From contig NZ_CP059997.1 of NCBI RefSeq assembly GCF_018736145.1, positions 6,137,501 to 6,201,500 on the forward strand: a stretch of 64,000 bases of DNA. The letters run 5' to 3'. The notes under the pieces are model-generated. The model was not told the origin of the DNA. It searched no databases and saw nothing but the letters and a program-made list of their open reading frames with translations. Positions 40,557-49,916 of the stretch are shown here, in pieces. A program made the translations under genes and the position numbers. Position 1 is the stretch's first letter. Each line of letters opens with the position of its first letter. This DNA is from Amycolatopsis sp. CA-230715. GTDB lineage: Bacteria > Actinomycetota > Actinomycetes > Mycobacteriales > Pseudonocardiaceae.

Positions 40557-42040
40557 CCCTCTTGCACGAAGCCGTGCGGGCCACCGCGAAACGCCATCCC
40601 GGCCGGGTGGCGGTGTCCGGTGTGGACGGTTCGCTGAGCTACGCCGAACTCGACCGGCGGGCGGACGCGCTCGCGGCGTCCTTCGTAGCGGCCGGGGTCG
40701 TGCCGGGCGACCGGGTGCTGATCTGGGCGGCGAAGTCGTGCGCGGTGGTGGTCGCCATGCAGGCGGCACTGCGCGCCGGTGCCGCCTACGTCCCGGTGGA
40801 CAGCACTTCTCCGGCGGGCCGCGTCGCGACGGTCGTGCGGGACTGCGCCCCGCGCGTGGTGTGCGCTTCGCCGGACCGCGCGGAGGAGATCGCGCGGTTT
40901 CTTGAGGAAATGCCCGTGTTCTGCGATCTCGGCGACCTTCCCGAGGCCGCGGCACCCGTGGCGGTCGCGGGCGGCGAGGACGATCTGGCGTTCATCCTCT
41001 ACACCTCGGGTTCGACCGGGACCCCGAAGGGCGTGTGCCTCAGCCACGCCAACGCGATGGCGTTCGTGCGGTGGGCGATCGCGGAGCTGGCGCTCGGCAA
41101 GGAAGACCGCTTGGCCAACCACGCGCCGTTCAGCTTCGACCTCTCGGTGCTCGACCTCTACGGCGCGCTGTGCACCGGCGGGTCGGTCCACCTGGTCGCC
41201 GCCGAACTCGCGTACGCGCCGGAGCAGCTCGTGGATTTCCTGCGGTGGCGGGAAATCACCGTGTGGTACTCGGTCCCTTCGGCGCTGCTGCTGATGATGC
41301 GGGACGGCGGCCTGCTCGACCGTCCGGCGCCCGCCGCGTTGCGCGCGGTGCTGTTCGCCGGGGAGCCGTTCCCGATCGGCGCGCTGCGCGATCTCGCGGG
41401 CTGGACCGGGGCGCGGCTGCTGAACCTGTACGGCCCCACCGAGACCAACGTGTGCACCGCGCACGAAGTCGGCGAGGACGACCTCGCGCGGGACCGGCCG
41501 GTGCCGATCGGCACCGCGGTCAGCGGCGACACCGTGTGGGCGGTCGTGGACGGCGAAGTGGCCCGGCCGGGTGAAGCGGGCGAACTGCACGTGAGCGGGC
41601 CGTCGGTGATGCGCGGCTACTGGGGCCGCGAACCGCAGCGGGATCCGTACCCGACCGGAGATCTCGTGAGCGTCCGGGAAGACGGTTCGTTCGAGTACCT
41701 CGGCAGGCGCGACGCGATGGTCAAGGTACGCGGGCACCGCGTCGAACTCGGCGACGTGGAAGCCGCGCTGACCGCGCATCCGGACATCGCCGAGGCGGCC
41801 GCGGTGGTGCGCGGTTCGGCGCTCGGCGGCCGGATCGAAGCGTTCGTGGTGCCGCGTCCCGGCGCCCGGCTCGGCGTGCTCGCGGTCAAGCGCCACTGCG
41901 CGGAACGGCTGCCGACCTACATGATCGCCGACGACGCGCACTTCGTGCCCGCGCTGCCCCGGACCGCGAACGGGAAGGTCGACCGCGCCGCACTGGCAGT
42001 ACGGCATCCCTCGAACCCGAAGGAAGGTAGCACCGTATGA
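40553..42040 (+). CDS. Prolyl-AMP ligase (stand-alone A domain)
   Basis: This 495-residue adenylation enzyme has YTSGSTGTPKGV (A3), NLYGPTET (A5), TGDLVSVREDGSFEYLGR (A7/A8) and the terminal lysine motif NGKVDRAAL (A10). Reading the ten selectivity positions by eye gives D-L-L-Y-L-A-L-V-C-K, the code I remember for the pyrrole-pathway proline ligases (PltF, RedM). It should activate L-proline and load it on the carrier protein encoded next. The GTG start overlaps the dehydrogenase stop; the carrier's ATG overlaps this stop. Cytosolic. Confidence 0.92.
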   Translation: MTLLHEAVRATAKRHPGRVAVSGVDGSLSYAELDRRADALAASFVAAGVVPGDRVLIWAAKSCAVVVAMQAALRAGAAYVPVDSTSPAGRVATVVRDCAPRVVCASPDRAEEIARFLEEMPVFCDLGDLPEAAAPVAVAGGEDDLAFILYTSGSTGTPKGVCLSHANAMAFVRWAIAELALGKEDRLANHAPFSFDLSVLDLYGALCTGGSVHLVAAELAYAPEQLVDFLRWREITVWYSVPSALLLMMRDGGLLDRPAPAALRAVLFAGEPFPIGALRDLAGWTGARLLNLYGPTETNVCTAHEVGEDDLARDRPVPIGTAVSGDTVWAVVDGEVARPGEAGELHVSGPSVMRGYWGREPQRDPYPTGDLVSVREDGSFEYLGRRDAMVKVRGHRVELGDVEAALTAHPDIAEAAAVVRGSALGGRIEAFVVPRPGARLGVLAVKRHCAERLPTYMIADDAHFVPALPRTANGKVDRAALAVRHPSNPKEGSTV

Positions 42041-42333
42041 ACTCCGTGACCGAAGACCGGCTCATCGACTTCATCAGGGAGAAGTTCCTCGCCGGTGACC
42101 CCGACGGCGAGCTGACGGCGGAAAGTCCCTTGCTGCAGTGGGGAATCCTCGACTCCCTCAAGGTCGCCATCCTGCTGACCTTCATCCGCGAGCAGCTCGG
42201 CGTGATCGTGCCGTTCCAGCACCTGAGCGCGAAGAACTTCGGCACCGTGCGGAGCATGGCGGTGCTGGTGACCGAGCTCGGCGAACCCGCACCCGATCAC
42301 GCGGACTCGGTCCACTCCATCCCGCCGTCGTGA
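42037..42333 (+). CDS. Stand-alone peptidyl carrier protein for the pyrrole unit
   Basis: This 98-residue carrier protein has the phosphopantetheine serine in WGILDSLKVAIL (D-S-L). It is PltL-like in size and position and should carry prolyl, pyrrolyl and chloropyrrolyl groups. It needs a phosphopantetheinyl transferase, not found in this window. Its last 37 bp overlap the convergent SARP gene. The start (ATGA overlap with the A-domain gene) allows coupled translation. Confidence 0.9.
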   Translation: MNSVTEDRLIDFIREKFLAGDPDGELTAESPLLQWGILDSLKVAILLTFIREQLGVIVPFQHLSAKNFGTVRSMAVLVTELGEPAPDHADSVHSIPPS

Positions 42334-43094
42334 CAGCGCGCGAGCAGTTCGTCGTCCGCCCGCAGGATCGCCTGCTGGGTGCGCTGGAGCATCTTGCCGG
42401 GGCGGACGCCGAGCTGGTCGTCGAGCGTCTTGCGCGCGAGGTGGTAGACGTTCAACGCGTCCGCCTGCCGGTCGGACCGGTACAGCGCGACCATCAGCTG
42501 GCGGTGGAAGGTCTCCCGCATCGGGTGCTCGGCGACGATCGAGTGCAGCGGCCCGACCAGTTCCCGGTGCAGGCCCCGCTCCAGGCGGCAGTCGATGAGC
42601 ATTTCCAGGCACGACAGGCGGGTTTCGGTGAGCTGGGTGACGAAACCGTCCACGACGTGCCCCGCCCGCAGGCCGCCGAGCACGGGACCGCGCCACAGCG
42701 CGAGCGCGCCTTCGAGCACCCGGATCGCGTCGGTGAACCGGCCGTGCCGCATCAGCGCCCTGCCGCGCGAGGCGAGGCGGAGCACGATGTCGAAGTCGAC
42801 CTCGTCGGTGCCGGTGCGCAGGACGTACCCGGTCTCGTGGGTGAGCACGGTGCCGCCGGGGCACCCGGCCGCGGTCAGCGCCTTGCGCAGCTTCGAGAGG
42901 TAGACGTGCACCGCGGCGGTGGCCTGGCGCGGTGGGTCGTCCGCCCAGATCTCGGCGATGAGCTGATCGCGCGTGACCATCTCGCCCGCGCGGATCAGCA
43001 GCACCGACAGGACGGTCTGCACCCGTCGCGGGCCGACGGCGGTGGTGCGGCCGCGGTCGGCGAGGCGCACCGGGCCTAGGAGTTCGTAGCGCAT
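42297..43094 (-). CDS. SARP/AfsR-type transcriptional activator
   Basis: This 265-residue protein has an N-terminal OmpR-type winged helix (MRYELLGPVRLADRG, RRVQTVLSVLLIRAGEMVTRDQLIAEIW, HVYLSKLRKAL) and the C-terminal bacterial transcriptional activation domain (FTDAIRVLEGALALWRGPVL ... RETFHRQLMVALYRSDRQADALNVY). These are the two parts of Streptomyces antibiotic regulatory proteins. It lies at the end of the long NRPS/PKS operon, 10 bp after the A-domain gene, and probably activates the cluster, including its own operon. The 3' end overlaps the carrier-protein gene. Confidence 0.93.
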   Translation of the reverse strand: MRYELLGPVRLADRGRTTAVGPRRVQTVLSVLLIRAGEMVTRDQLIAEIWADDPPRQATAAVHVYLSKLRKALTAAGCPGGTVLTHETGYVLRTGTDEVDFDIVLRLASRGRALMRHGRFTDAIRVLEGALALWRGPVLGGLRAGHVVDGFVTQLTETRLSCLEMLIDCRLERGLHRELVGPLHSIVAEHPMRETFHRQLMVALYRSDRQADALNVYHLARKTLDDQLGVRPGKMLQRTQQAILRADDELLARCHDGGMEWTESA

Positions 43095-43104
43095 GTCGCT
43101 GGCC

Positions 43105-44604
43105 TCATCTCGTGTTCTCGGTCGTCTCTGATCCGGTCGGTGGCGTGGCGTCCAGCGCGGCGAGGTCGACCTTCCCGTGCTGTGTGGTCGGCATCGCCGC
43201 GTGCGCGCGGAAGGCCATCGGCACCATGTGCGGCGGCAGCACCCCGGCCGCGAACCGCCGCAGCAGGTCCCCGGTCGGCTCGTCACCGCCGACGCGGGTG
43301 TAGTGCGCGGTCAGCAGCGGTTCGCCGTGGGAGTTCGTGGCGACGGTGACCGCGCACTGGGCGAGCAGCGGGTGCCCGGCGATCGCGGCCTCGACCTCGC
43401 CGAGTTCGACGCGGAACCCGCGGATCTGCACCTGGCGGTCCTTGCGGCCGAGGTAGTGCAGGCCGCCGGACTCGTCGAGCACGGCCCAGTCCCCGCTGCG
43501 GAACGTGCGGAGTCCGTTGTAGACGGTGAAGCGCTCGGCGGTGAGGTCCGCCCGGCCGAGGTAGCCGTGCGTGACTCCGGCACCGGACACCAGCAGCTGA
43601 CCGGGTGTACCGGCGGGAACCGGGCGCAGGTCCTCGTCCACCACGGTGATTTCCAGGTGGGGCAACGGAATCCCGATCGGGGTCGAGCCCGGCCACGCGG
43701 GTTCTCCGGTGTCGTCCGGCGTCAGCACCTGGTGCGTGGCGTGCACCGTCGTCTCGGTGATGCCGTACATGTTGACCAGCGTCGCGGCCGGGGCCGCGCC
43801 CAGCTCGTGCCACCGCCGGATCGCGGGAAGCTGGATCGCCTCGCCGGAGAAGATCACGTACCGCAGCGCGGGCAGCCGTACCTCGCGTGCTTCCAGTTCC
43901 GCCACCAGGTAGCCGAACGCGGTCGGCACCTGGTTGAGCACGGTCACCTCCTCGGCGAGGAGCACCTCGCTGAACGCGCGAGGATCGGCCGCCGTCTCTC
44001 GCGAGATCATCACGGCCGTGCCGCCGTTGAGCAGCGCGCCCCACAGCTCCCACACGCTGACGTCGAAGCCGTACCCGCAGAACACCGACCAGACGTCGGA
44101 GGCGTCGAAGTCGAACACCTTGTTGCCGGAGTCCATCAGCGCGAGCACGTGCTCGTTGCCGACGAACACGCCCTTCGGGCGGCCGGTTGACCCCGACGTG
44201 TAGATCACGTACGCGGTACCGGGCGGCACGTCGTGGCGGTCGCGCCGCTCGCCCGTGACGACCACCTCCGGCTGCCAGGAATCCCGGCCGCCGACCACGG
44301 TCAGGGTGATCCTGGCGTCGTCGGCGATCAGCTTCGTCCGCGCTGCCGGGTAGGCCGGATCCAGTGGCACGTAAGCACATCCGTGCGCCAGGATGCCCAG
44401 GATGCCGACCGCGACCGGCACCCCGCGGGGCATCCGCAGCCCGATCAGGTCGCCGGGCCGCGCACCCGCCGCGGCGAGCCGGTCGCGCAGGTCCTCGGCG
44501 GCCGAGCGCAGTTCCCGGTAGGTGAGCGACAGTTCGCCGTCGACGAGCGCGACCTGGCCCGGGTCGATCAGGACCTGGTTTTCGAACCTCTCGTAGAGCG
44601 TCAT
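43105..44604 (-). CDS. Stand-alone NRPS adenylation domain (Thr-like code)
   Basis: This 499-residue A domain has YVIYTSGSTGRPKGV (A3), NMYGITETTVHATH (A5), SGDWAVLDESGGLHYLGRKDRQVQIRGFRVEL (A7/A8) and HGKVDLAAL (A10). The selectivity code read by eye is D-V-W-N-I-S-M-V-H-K, closest to threonine (DFWNIGMVHK), so a hydroxy amino acid is plausible. No carrier protein is fused. The C-PCP-R protein encoded two genes upstream retains only a short A-domain remnant, so this enzyme most likely loads that PCP in trans. It lies in the same operon, 8 bp from the methyltransferase gene. Confidence 0.9.
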   Translation of the reverse strand: MTLYERFENQVLIDPGQVALVDGELSLTYRELRSAAEDLRDRLAAAGARPGDLIGLRMPRGVPVAVGILGILAHGCAYVPLDPAYPAARTKLIADDARITLTVVGGRDSWQPEVVVTGERRDRHDVPPGTAYVIYTSGSTGRPKGVFVGNEHVLALMDSGNKVFDFDASDVWSVFCGYGFDVSVWELWGALLNGGTAVMISRETAADPRAFSEVLLAEEVTVLNQVPTAFGYLVAELEAREVRLPALRYVIFSGEAIQLPAIRRWHELGAAPAATLVNMYGITETTVHATHQVLTPDDTGEPAWPGSTPIGIPLPHLEITVVDEDLRPVPAGTPGQLLVSGAGVTHGYLGRADLTAERFTVYNGLRTFRSGDWAVLDESGGLHYLGRKDRQVQIRGFRVELGEVEAAIAGHPLLAQCAVTVATNSHGEPLLTAHYTRVGGDEPTGDLLRRFAAGVLPPHMVPMAFRAHAAMPTTQHGKVDLAALDATPPTGSETTENTR

Positions 44605-44612
44605 GGCGGCGG

Positions 44613-45677
44613 TCACCTCTCGCGGAACGGTGCGACGGATTCGGGGTCCTTGGTGAACAGCACGTCGAACCATCCACCGTCCATATCGGACACTGTGGCG
44701 AGTACGCGGTAGCCGAGCCCGGCGCCCAGCGCGGAAAGCTCCTCCGGGTCGACGCCCGGTGGTGGCGGCGGCCGGGATTCCAGCGCGGCGAGCGCCGCGT
44801 CCTCCTCGGTCAGCCGCAGGTTCGGGATCCCCCGGACGACCAGCTCGGTGCCGTCGAGGCGGCCACGCAGCTCGGCCGCGCTGCGGAGATCGTTTCCCCA
44901 CACCAGTTCCGGCGCGGCCGGGGTGTCCCGGTGCGACCGGGTGAGGACCACGTCGTAGCGGTGCCTGCTCAACTCGTTGTGGTGCAACGCTTCCTTGAGC
45001 CGGATGTCCGCGGTGCCGGGGAGGCCCGCGAAGAAACCGGGGTCGACCAGCAGCTCCTCAGCCATGCCGAGCGCGCGGTCCGCCCGCGCCAGCGCGGCCG
45101 CGCCCTGCTCACCGCGGGCGACCGCGATCGCGGCCTGGAAGCTCCGGTGCGAGCGCGGGTTCCGGACGTCGCCGACGAACACCGAGCCGCCGGGCGCGAG
45201 CAGCCGGAACACTCCGTCGAGGACTTCGCGGAGGTACCCGGTACCGGGGAAGTACTGGACGACGGAGTTCAGGATCACCGTGTCGAAGAAGCCCTCCGGC
45301 AGCTCGGTCAGTTCGTGCGCGGCGCACTGCCGGACCACGACACGGTCGGCGAGGTCGTCTTCGAGGGTGTCGTCGAGCCAGTCGATCGCGGCGCCGGAAG
45401 CGTCGATACCCCAATAGGAATCGCAGCGCGGCGCGAGTTCGGTCAGCAGGAGCCCGCTGCCGACGCCGATCTCCAGCACCCGCTTCGGCCGCAGCGCGCG
45501 GATCCGCCGCACCGTGGCGTCGCGCCATTCCCGCATTTCGGCGAGTGGGATCGGCTCGCCGGTGTAGCTGCTGGTCCACCCGGCGAAGCGGCTGTCCGGG
45601 TCTTCGCCGAGCGAACCGGCGTACAGCTCGTCGTAGACCGCCTCCCAGCCGCGGACGTGGTCGTGGTGTACGGACAT
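44613..45677 (-). CDS. SAM methyltransferase of the NRPS operon
   Basis: This 354-residue class I methyltransferase has motif I VLEIGVGSGLLLTELAP, post-I acidic turn YWGIDASG, and FFDTVILNSVVQYFPG, the pattern of methyltransferase domains usually inserted in NRPS A domains. The N-terminal segment (TGEPIPLAEMREWRDATVRRI) is typical of those domains too. So it probably N-, O- or C-methylates a carrier-bound amino acid or the final chain. The start (ATG 45677) shares one base with the upstream stop (TGATG). The C-terminal part extends beyond the usual NRPS domain and may be a docking piece. Confidence 0.88.
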   Translation of the reverse strand: MSVHHDHVRGWEAVYDELYAGSLGEDPDSRFAGWTSSYTGEPIPLAEMREWRDATVRRIRALRPKRVLEIGVGSGLLLTELAPRCDSYWGIDASGAAIDWLDDTLEDDLADRVVVRQCAAHELTELPEGFFDTVILNSVVQYFPGTGYLREVLDGVFRLLAPGGSVFVGDVRNPRSHRSFQAAIAVARGEQGAAALARADRALGMAEELLVDPGFFAGLPGTADIRLKEALHHNELSRHRYDVVLTRSHRDTPAAPELVWGNDLRSAAELRGRLDGTELVVRGIPNLRLTEEDAALAALESRPPPPPGVDPEELSALGAGLGYRVLATVSDMDGGWFDVLFTKDPESVAPFRER

Positions 45678-48600
45678 CAGCCGTTCGCCCCCGCGGGCGC
45701 GGGGAGGTGGCCGGTACTGGCGAAGCAGGCCAGCGCGCCGCGGAGGTAGGCCGCGTCGACCGGGCCGCAGACCAGGTCCGCGCTCAGCGCGGACCTGGCG
45801 CGGCTGGTGTCGTACTCGGCTTCGCGCCAGCCGTCCGCGACCTGCCGCTTCCACGCGCCGACCACGGAGAGCACGAGATCCCAGCGCCTGCCCCCGTCCT
45901 CGGCGGAGCGCCGCACGAGTTCGGAGTACCAGGTGTCGATGTCGACCGAACGCAGGTCGTACCCGGCGAGGGTCATCGCCTCGCCCACCACGCGGAAGGT
46001 GAACGGCTGCGGCGAAATCAGGTGGTAGCGCCCGCCGAGTGACTCCTTTTTCCTTGCCAGGGCGGTGATCCCGTCGGCGACGTAGTCGACAGGGGACGCG
46101 GGCATCGGCACCGCCGAGTCGGGCACCATGCCGAGGTACGCGCACGCCTGCACGATCTCGCTGGTGGCGTCCGACGGGTTCCAGTACGCGGGCGAGGTGG
46201 CGCCCACCAGCCTGGCCGCCCGGTAGACCACCGTCGGCACACCGCGTTCGTCCGCCAGCGCCAGCAGCCGCTCGGCGACCCACTTCGAAGCCTCGTAACC
46301 GTGCCGCGCCTCCGGCGGGGTCCCGGTGACCGGCAGTTCGCGGCCGCCGAGCTCCGGCGCGCTGAGCCCGGCGTACGACGGGTAGTGCACGGGTTTGGTC
46401 CGGCCGGTCGCGGCGAGCCGGAGCACCTCCTTGGTGCCGCCGACGTTCGTCGAGCGCAGCCGCCGGTAGCTCGGCAGCGTGTTCACCGTGCCCCCGGCGT
46501 GGTAGATCTCCTGCACGTCCGCCGCCAGCGCCGCGAAGTTCTCTTCGGACAGTCCGAGCAGCGGTTTGGTGAGGTTGCCGCACACCGTGGTGATGCGGCC
46601 GCGGTACTCCTCGCGCCACAGCCCCGCCGCGCGCAGCGTGTCGTGCACGCGCGCCAGGCCGTCGTCCGGAGTCCGGTCCCGCACCAGGCAGGTGACGGTC
46701 GCCGTGCCCGAGCGCAGCAGCCGGTCGAGCAGGAAGGAGCCGAGGTAGCCGGTGGCGCCGGTGAGCAGGAACCGGCTCGGCGACGGGTGCCACGCGGCCG
46801 GGCCGATCCCAGTGATCGACTCGTCGAGCGTGACGTCGGCGCTCAGATCTTGGTGCCCTCGTGGCGCGGGCTGCGCCTCGCCGCCCGCTTCGATCAGCTT
46901 GGCGAGGTCGCGCACCGTCGGGTTCTCGAACAGCGCGTGCAGCGTGACGGTGAGGTTCCAGCGGTCGCGGATCTGGTTGGTCGCGCGCGTGCCGAGCAAC
47001 GAGTGCAGGCCGAGTTCGACGAGGTTGTCCGCGGCGCCGACCCGGTCGACGTCGAGGATGGCGGCCATCAGCTCGGCGACCGCTTTCTCGGTCGGTGTGG
47101 CTGGCGGGTCGGCCGGTCCGGATTCCGCGGCGGGGGCCGTGGTCTCGGCACGATCGCCGAGGTGTTCGAGGCCGTCGTCGTCGGTCACCCTCGCCCACAG
47201 CCCGGAAACCGCCCCACCGATCTCGACCAAACCCGGTGCGCCGAGCGGAACTTCGTGCCCCCGCGCGTCGACGAGCCGGAGCGGGCGGCCCGCCGGAAGT
47301 GCGGCCGCCAGGTTGGCCGGGTCGGCGCAGGCGCGGGCGATACGCCGCCGTTCGTCCTCCGGCCGCACGTCGATGTCCGCCAGTGTGGTGCCCGCGTCCG
47401 AGGCCACGATCGCCGCGAGCACGTGCCGCACCCTGGCCAGCAGCAGCCCGGCCTGGTGCGCGCCGAACCGCCGCCGGTCGTGCACCAGCCGCATCGGCAT
47501 GGTCGTCCCCGGCATCACCATCAGCACCAGCGGTAGCTGCGGCCGGGTGTCCACTGTGTACCCGCGGATCCGGATTCCGCCCACCGGACCGCCGAACTCC
47601 GGGATCGGGATGTTCTGGTAGGTGACCAGGCTTTCGAACAGGCCCCCCGCCCGTGCGACGCCGCTGTGCCGCTGGATGCCCACCAGGTCGGTCGCGGTGT
47701 GCTCGCGCGCGGCCAGCACGGAATCCTGGACGTGTCCCAGGTAGTCCAGCACCGGCTGGTCCTCGCGCGGGCGGGTGCGGATCGGGAAGGTGCCGACGAG
47801 ACAGCCGACGATCGACTCGGCGGCGGGCACGTCGGCGGGCCGGTGCGCGAACGTCGTTCCCACGGTCAGGTCGTCGGTGTGCTGGCAGCGCGCGAGCACC
47901 AGCGACCACGCGCCGTGGACGAGGGTGTTCGCGGTGAGGCGGTGCCGCTTGGCGAACGCGTGCACGTCCTCGGCGACGTCCGCGAGGTCGAGTTCCGCCC
48001 AGTCGTAGGGGATTTCGCCGGTCCTCACGGCCGGTGGCGTGCCGACGTCGAGCCGCGGCGGCGGGGTGTACCCGGCGAGCTGGTCGCGCCAGTACCGCCC
48101 GGCCTCGGCGCCGTCCTGCCGCCGCCACCAGGCGACGTAGTCGCGGAACCGGCCAGCCGGGGGCAGGCCCGGCTCGTGCCCGTCGCAGCAGGCGCGGTAG
48201 GCCCGCAGGAACTCGCCCATGATGATCCCGACCGACCAGCCGTCCAGGATCAGGTGGTGCACGCTCAGCAGCTGGTGCCACCGGTCGTCGCCGACGGCGA
48301 GGCAGAGGTCCATCGGTGGCCGCGCTTCGAGGTCGAACCCGTTCGCGCGCACCGGGCGGAGGTAGTCCGCGATCCGGTCCTGCCCCTCGGCCGCGCCGAG
48401 CCCGCGCAGGTCCAGTTCGGTGCGTGGCAGCCCGATCCGCCGGTGCACGGTTTGCACCGGTTTCTTGATGTCGTTCCAGTGGAACGTGGTCCGCAGCGCG
48501 GGGTGGCGGTCGACCACGTGCTGCCAGGCGCGCCAGTAGGCGTCGGTGTCGAGTGCGCCCTCGAACTCCAGCACGGACTGCTCCAGGTAGGTTCCTTCGC

Positions 48601-48682
48601 CTGGCGCGTAAAGGTTTTCGAAGAGCATGCCGTGCTGCAGCGGGGTCAGGTCGTAGACGTCTTCGATCTCACGTGCGCTCAC
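45677..48682 (-). CDS. NRPS: condensation, A-domain remnant, PCP, thioester reductase
   Basis: This 1001-residue protein has a C domain (residues about 5-430; HHLILDG catalytic motif), then about 90 residues that look like a remnant of an A domain (PLRLVDARGHEVPLGAPGLVEIGG), a PCP (LVELGLHSLLG), and a reductase domain from about 620 (LLTGATGYLGSFLLDRLLR, YEASKWVAERLL). The reductase releases the chain with NADPH as aldehyde or alcohol, so no thioesterase is needed. The missing A domain is probably supplied by the gene at 43105. GTG 48682 is chosen with GGAG 9 nt upstream. It is the third synthetase of the operon and the likely terminal one. Confidence 0.9.
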   Translation of the reverse strand: MSAREIEDVYDLTPLQHGMLFENLYAPGEGTYLEQSVLEFEGALDTDAYWRAWQHVVDRHPALRTTFHWNDIKKPVQTVHRRIGLPRTELDLRGLGAAEGQDRIADYLRPVRANGFDLEARPPMDLCLAVGDDRWHQLLSVHHLILDGWSVGIIMGEFLRAYRACCDGHEPGLPPAGRFRDYVAWWRRQDGAEAGRYWRDQLAGYTPPPRLDVGTPPAVRTGEIPYDWAELDLADVAEDVHAFAKRHRLTANTLVHGAWSLVLARCQHTDDLTVGTTFAHRPADVPAAESIVGCLVGTFPIRTRPREDQPVLDYLGHVQDSVLAAREHTATDLVGIQRHSGVARAGGLFESLVTYQNIPIPEFGGPVGGIRIRGYTVDTRPQLPLVLMVMPGTTMPMRLVHDRRRFGAHQAGLLLARVRHVLAAIVASDAGTTLADIDVRPEDERRRIARACADPANLAAALPAGRPLRLVDARGHEVPLGAPGLVEIGGAVSGLWARVTDDDGLEHLGDRAETTAPAAESGPADPPATPTEKAVAELMAAILDVDRVGAADNLVELGLHSLLGTRATNQIRDRWNLTVTLHALFENPTVRDLAKLIEAGGEAQPAPRGHQDLSADVTLDESITGIGPAAWHPSPSRFLLTGATGYLGSFLLDRLLRSGTATVTCLVRDRTPDDGLARVHDTLRAAGLWREEYRGRITTVCGNLTKPLLGLSEENFAALAADVQEIYHAGGTVNTLPSYRRLRSTNVGGTKEVLRLAATGRTKPVHYPSYAGLSAPELGGRELPVTGTPPEARHGYEASKWVAERLLALADERGVPTVVYRAARLVGATSPAYWNPSDATSEIVQACAYLGMVPDSAVPMPASPVDYVADGITALARKKESLGGRYHLISPQPFTFRVVGEAMTLAGYDLRSVDIDTWYSELVRRSAEDGGRRWDLVLSVVGAWKRQVADGWREAEYDTSRARSALSADLVCGPVDAAYLRGALACFASTGHLPAPAGANG

Positions 48683-48755
48683 CGGATCGTGCTCCGTAAC
48701 TCGTCGGCCAGCGCGGACAGGAACGCGCCTCGCTGGGAATGCGGGAAGAACGGGC

Positions 48756-49916
48756 TCACCACGGCGCCGCACCGTCGCCGTGCTCGCCGCCGGAAACGCG
48801 TGCGGCGGCGATCGCCCGCAGTTGCATGTTCGTGGTGCCCTCGTAGATCTTGCCGATCTTCGCGTCGCGGTAGAGCTTCTCCGCCGGGTATTCGGTGGAG
48901 TACCCGTTCCCGCCGAGGGTTTCCACCGCCTGCGAGGCGGCGCGCTCGGCGACTTCCGCGGCGAGGAACTTCGCGGTCGCGGTGGCGGTCAGCCGCTTCG
49001 CGAGCGGGATCGCGTCCAGCACCGCGATCGTGTGGTACAGGTAGGTCCGCGCGGCGTCCAGTTCGGCGGTGAGCCTGGCCAAGGGGAACTGCACGCCCTG
49101 GTAGGAGATGATCGGTTCGCCGAACTGGCGGCGCTGCTGCGCGTAGTCGAACGCCGCGTCCAGCGCGCCCTGGGCGAGCCCGATCATCTGCGCCGCGATG
49201 CCGATCTTGCCGATGTTCAGCGTCTCCATCGCGATGACGCGCCCGTTGTTCGCGCCGCCGAGGACGTTTTCCTTGCCCACCAGCACGTCGTCGAACTCCA
49301 CCGCGCAGGTGGAGCTGGCGCGGATGCCGAGCTTCGAAATCCGCTCGCCGACCCGCACCCCCGGCGCGTCGGCGTCCACGAGGAACGCGGTGGCACTGGA
49401 GTTCCCGCTCTTCGCGAACACCACGAAGAGCCCCGCCTCGGCCGCGTTCGTGGTCCAGTGCTTGTGCCCGGTGAGCCGGAACCCGGTGCCGTCCGGGACG
49501 GCTTCGGTGGTCAGCGCGAAGGCGTCGCTGCCGGAGTCCCGTTCGGACAGTGCGTAGGCACCGACCGTGGAGGTGGCGAGGCGGGGCAGGTACCGCCGCT
49601 TCTGGTCGCCGTCGCCGTGCCGTAGCAGCGCGCTGATCACCAGCGCGTTCTGGACGTCGACGAACACCGCGACCCCGGGGTCCACACGGGACAGCTCCTC
49701 GATCGCGACCGCCGAGGACAGCAGATCGCCGCCGTAGCCGCCGTACGCCTCCGGGACCTCGATGCCCATCAGGCCCTCGGCGAACAGCGTCTGCACGAGG
49801 CCGTCGTCCATCCGCTGCGCGGTGTCCATCTTGGACACCAGCGGGCGCACGGCCCGGTTCGCGAACTCGCGGATCTCCGCGCGCCGGGCGGGATCGGGCT
49901 CGACTGGACTGCTCAA
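48756..49916 (-). CDS. Acyl-CoA dehydrogenase-type flavoprotein in the NRPS operon
   Basis: This 386-residue acyl-CoA dehydrogenase is complete: AYALSERDSGSDAFALTT, YAQQRRQFGEPIISYQGVQF, and KIGKIYEGTTNMQL with the normal catalytic Glu. It may introduce a double bond into a carrier-bound chain, or oxidise a thiazoline; the sequence does not decide. The start is TTG 49916, overlapping the stop of the PKS-NRPS gene (TTGA), with GGGGAG 5 nt upstream; no ATG or GTG is suitable nearby. The downstream gene is 73 bp away. Confidence 0.85.
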   Translation of the reverse strand: MSSPVEPDPARRAEIREFANRAVRPLVSKMDTAQRMDDGLVQTLFAEGLMGIEVPEAYGGYGGDLLSSAVAIEELSRVDPGVAVFVDVQNALVISALLRHGDGDQKRRYLPRLATSTVGAYALSERDSGSDAFALTTEAVPDGTGFRLTGHKHWTTNAAEAGLFVVFAKSGNSSATAFLVDADAPGVRVGERISKLGIRASSTCAVEFDDVLVGKENVLGGANNGRVIAMETLNIGKIGIAAQMIGLAQGALDAAFDYAQQRRQFGEPIISYQGVQFPLARLTAELDAARTYLYHTIAVLDAIPLAKRLTATATAKFLAAEVAERAASQAVETLGGNGYSTEYPAEKLYRDAKIGKIYEGTTNMQLRAIAAARVSGGEHGDGAAPW

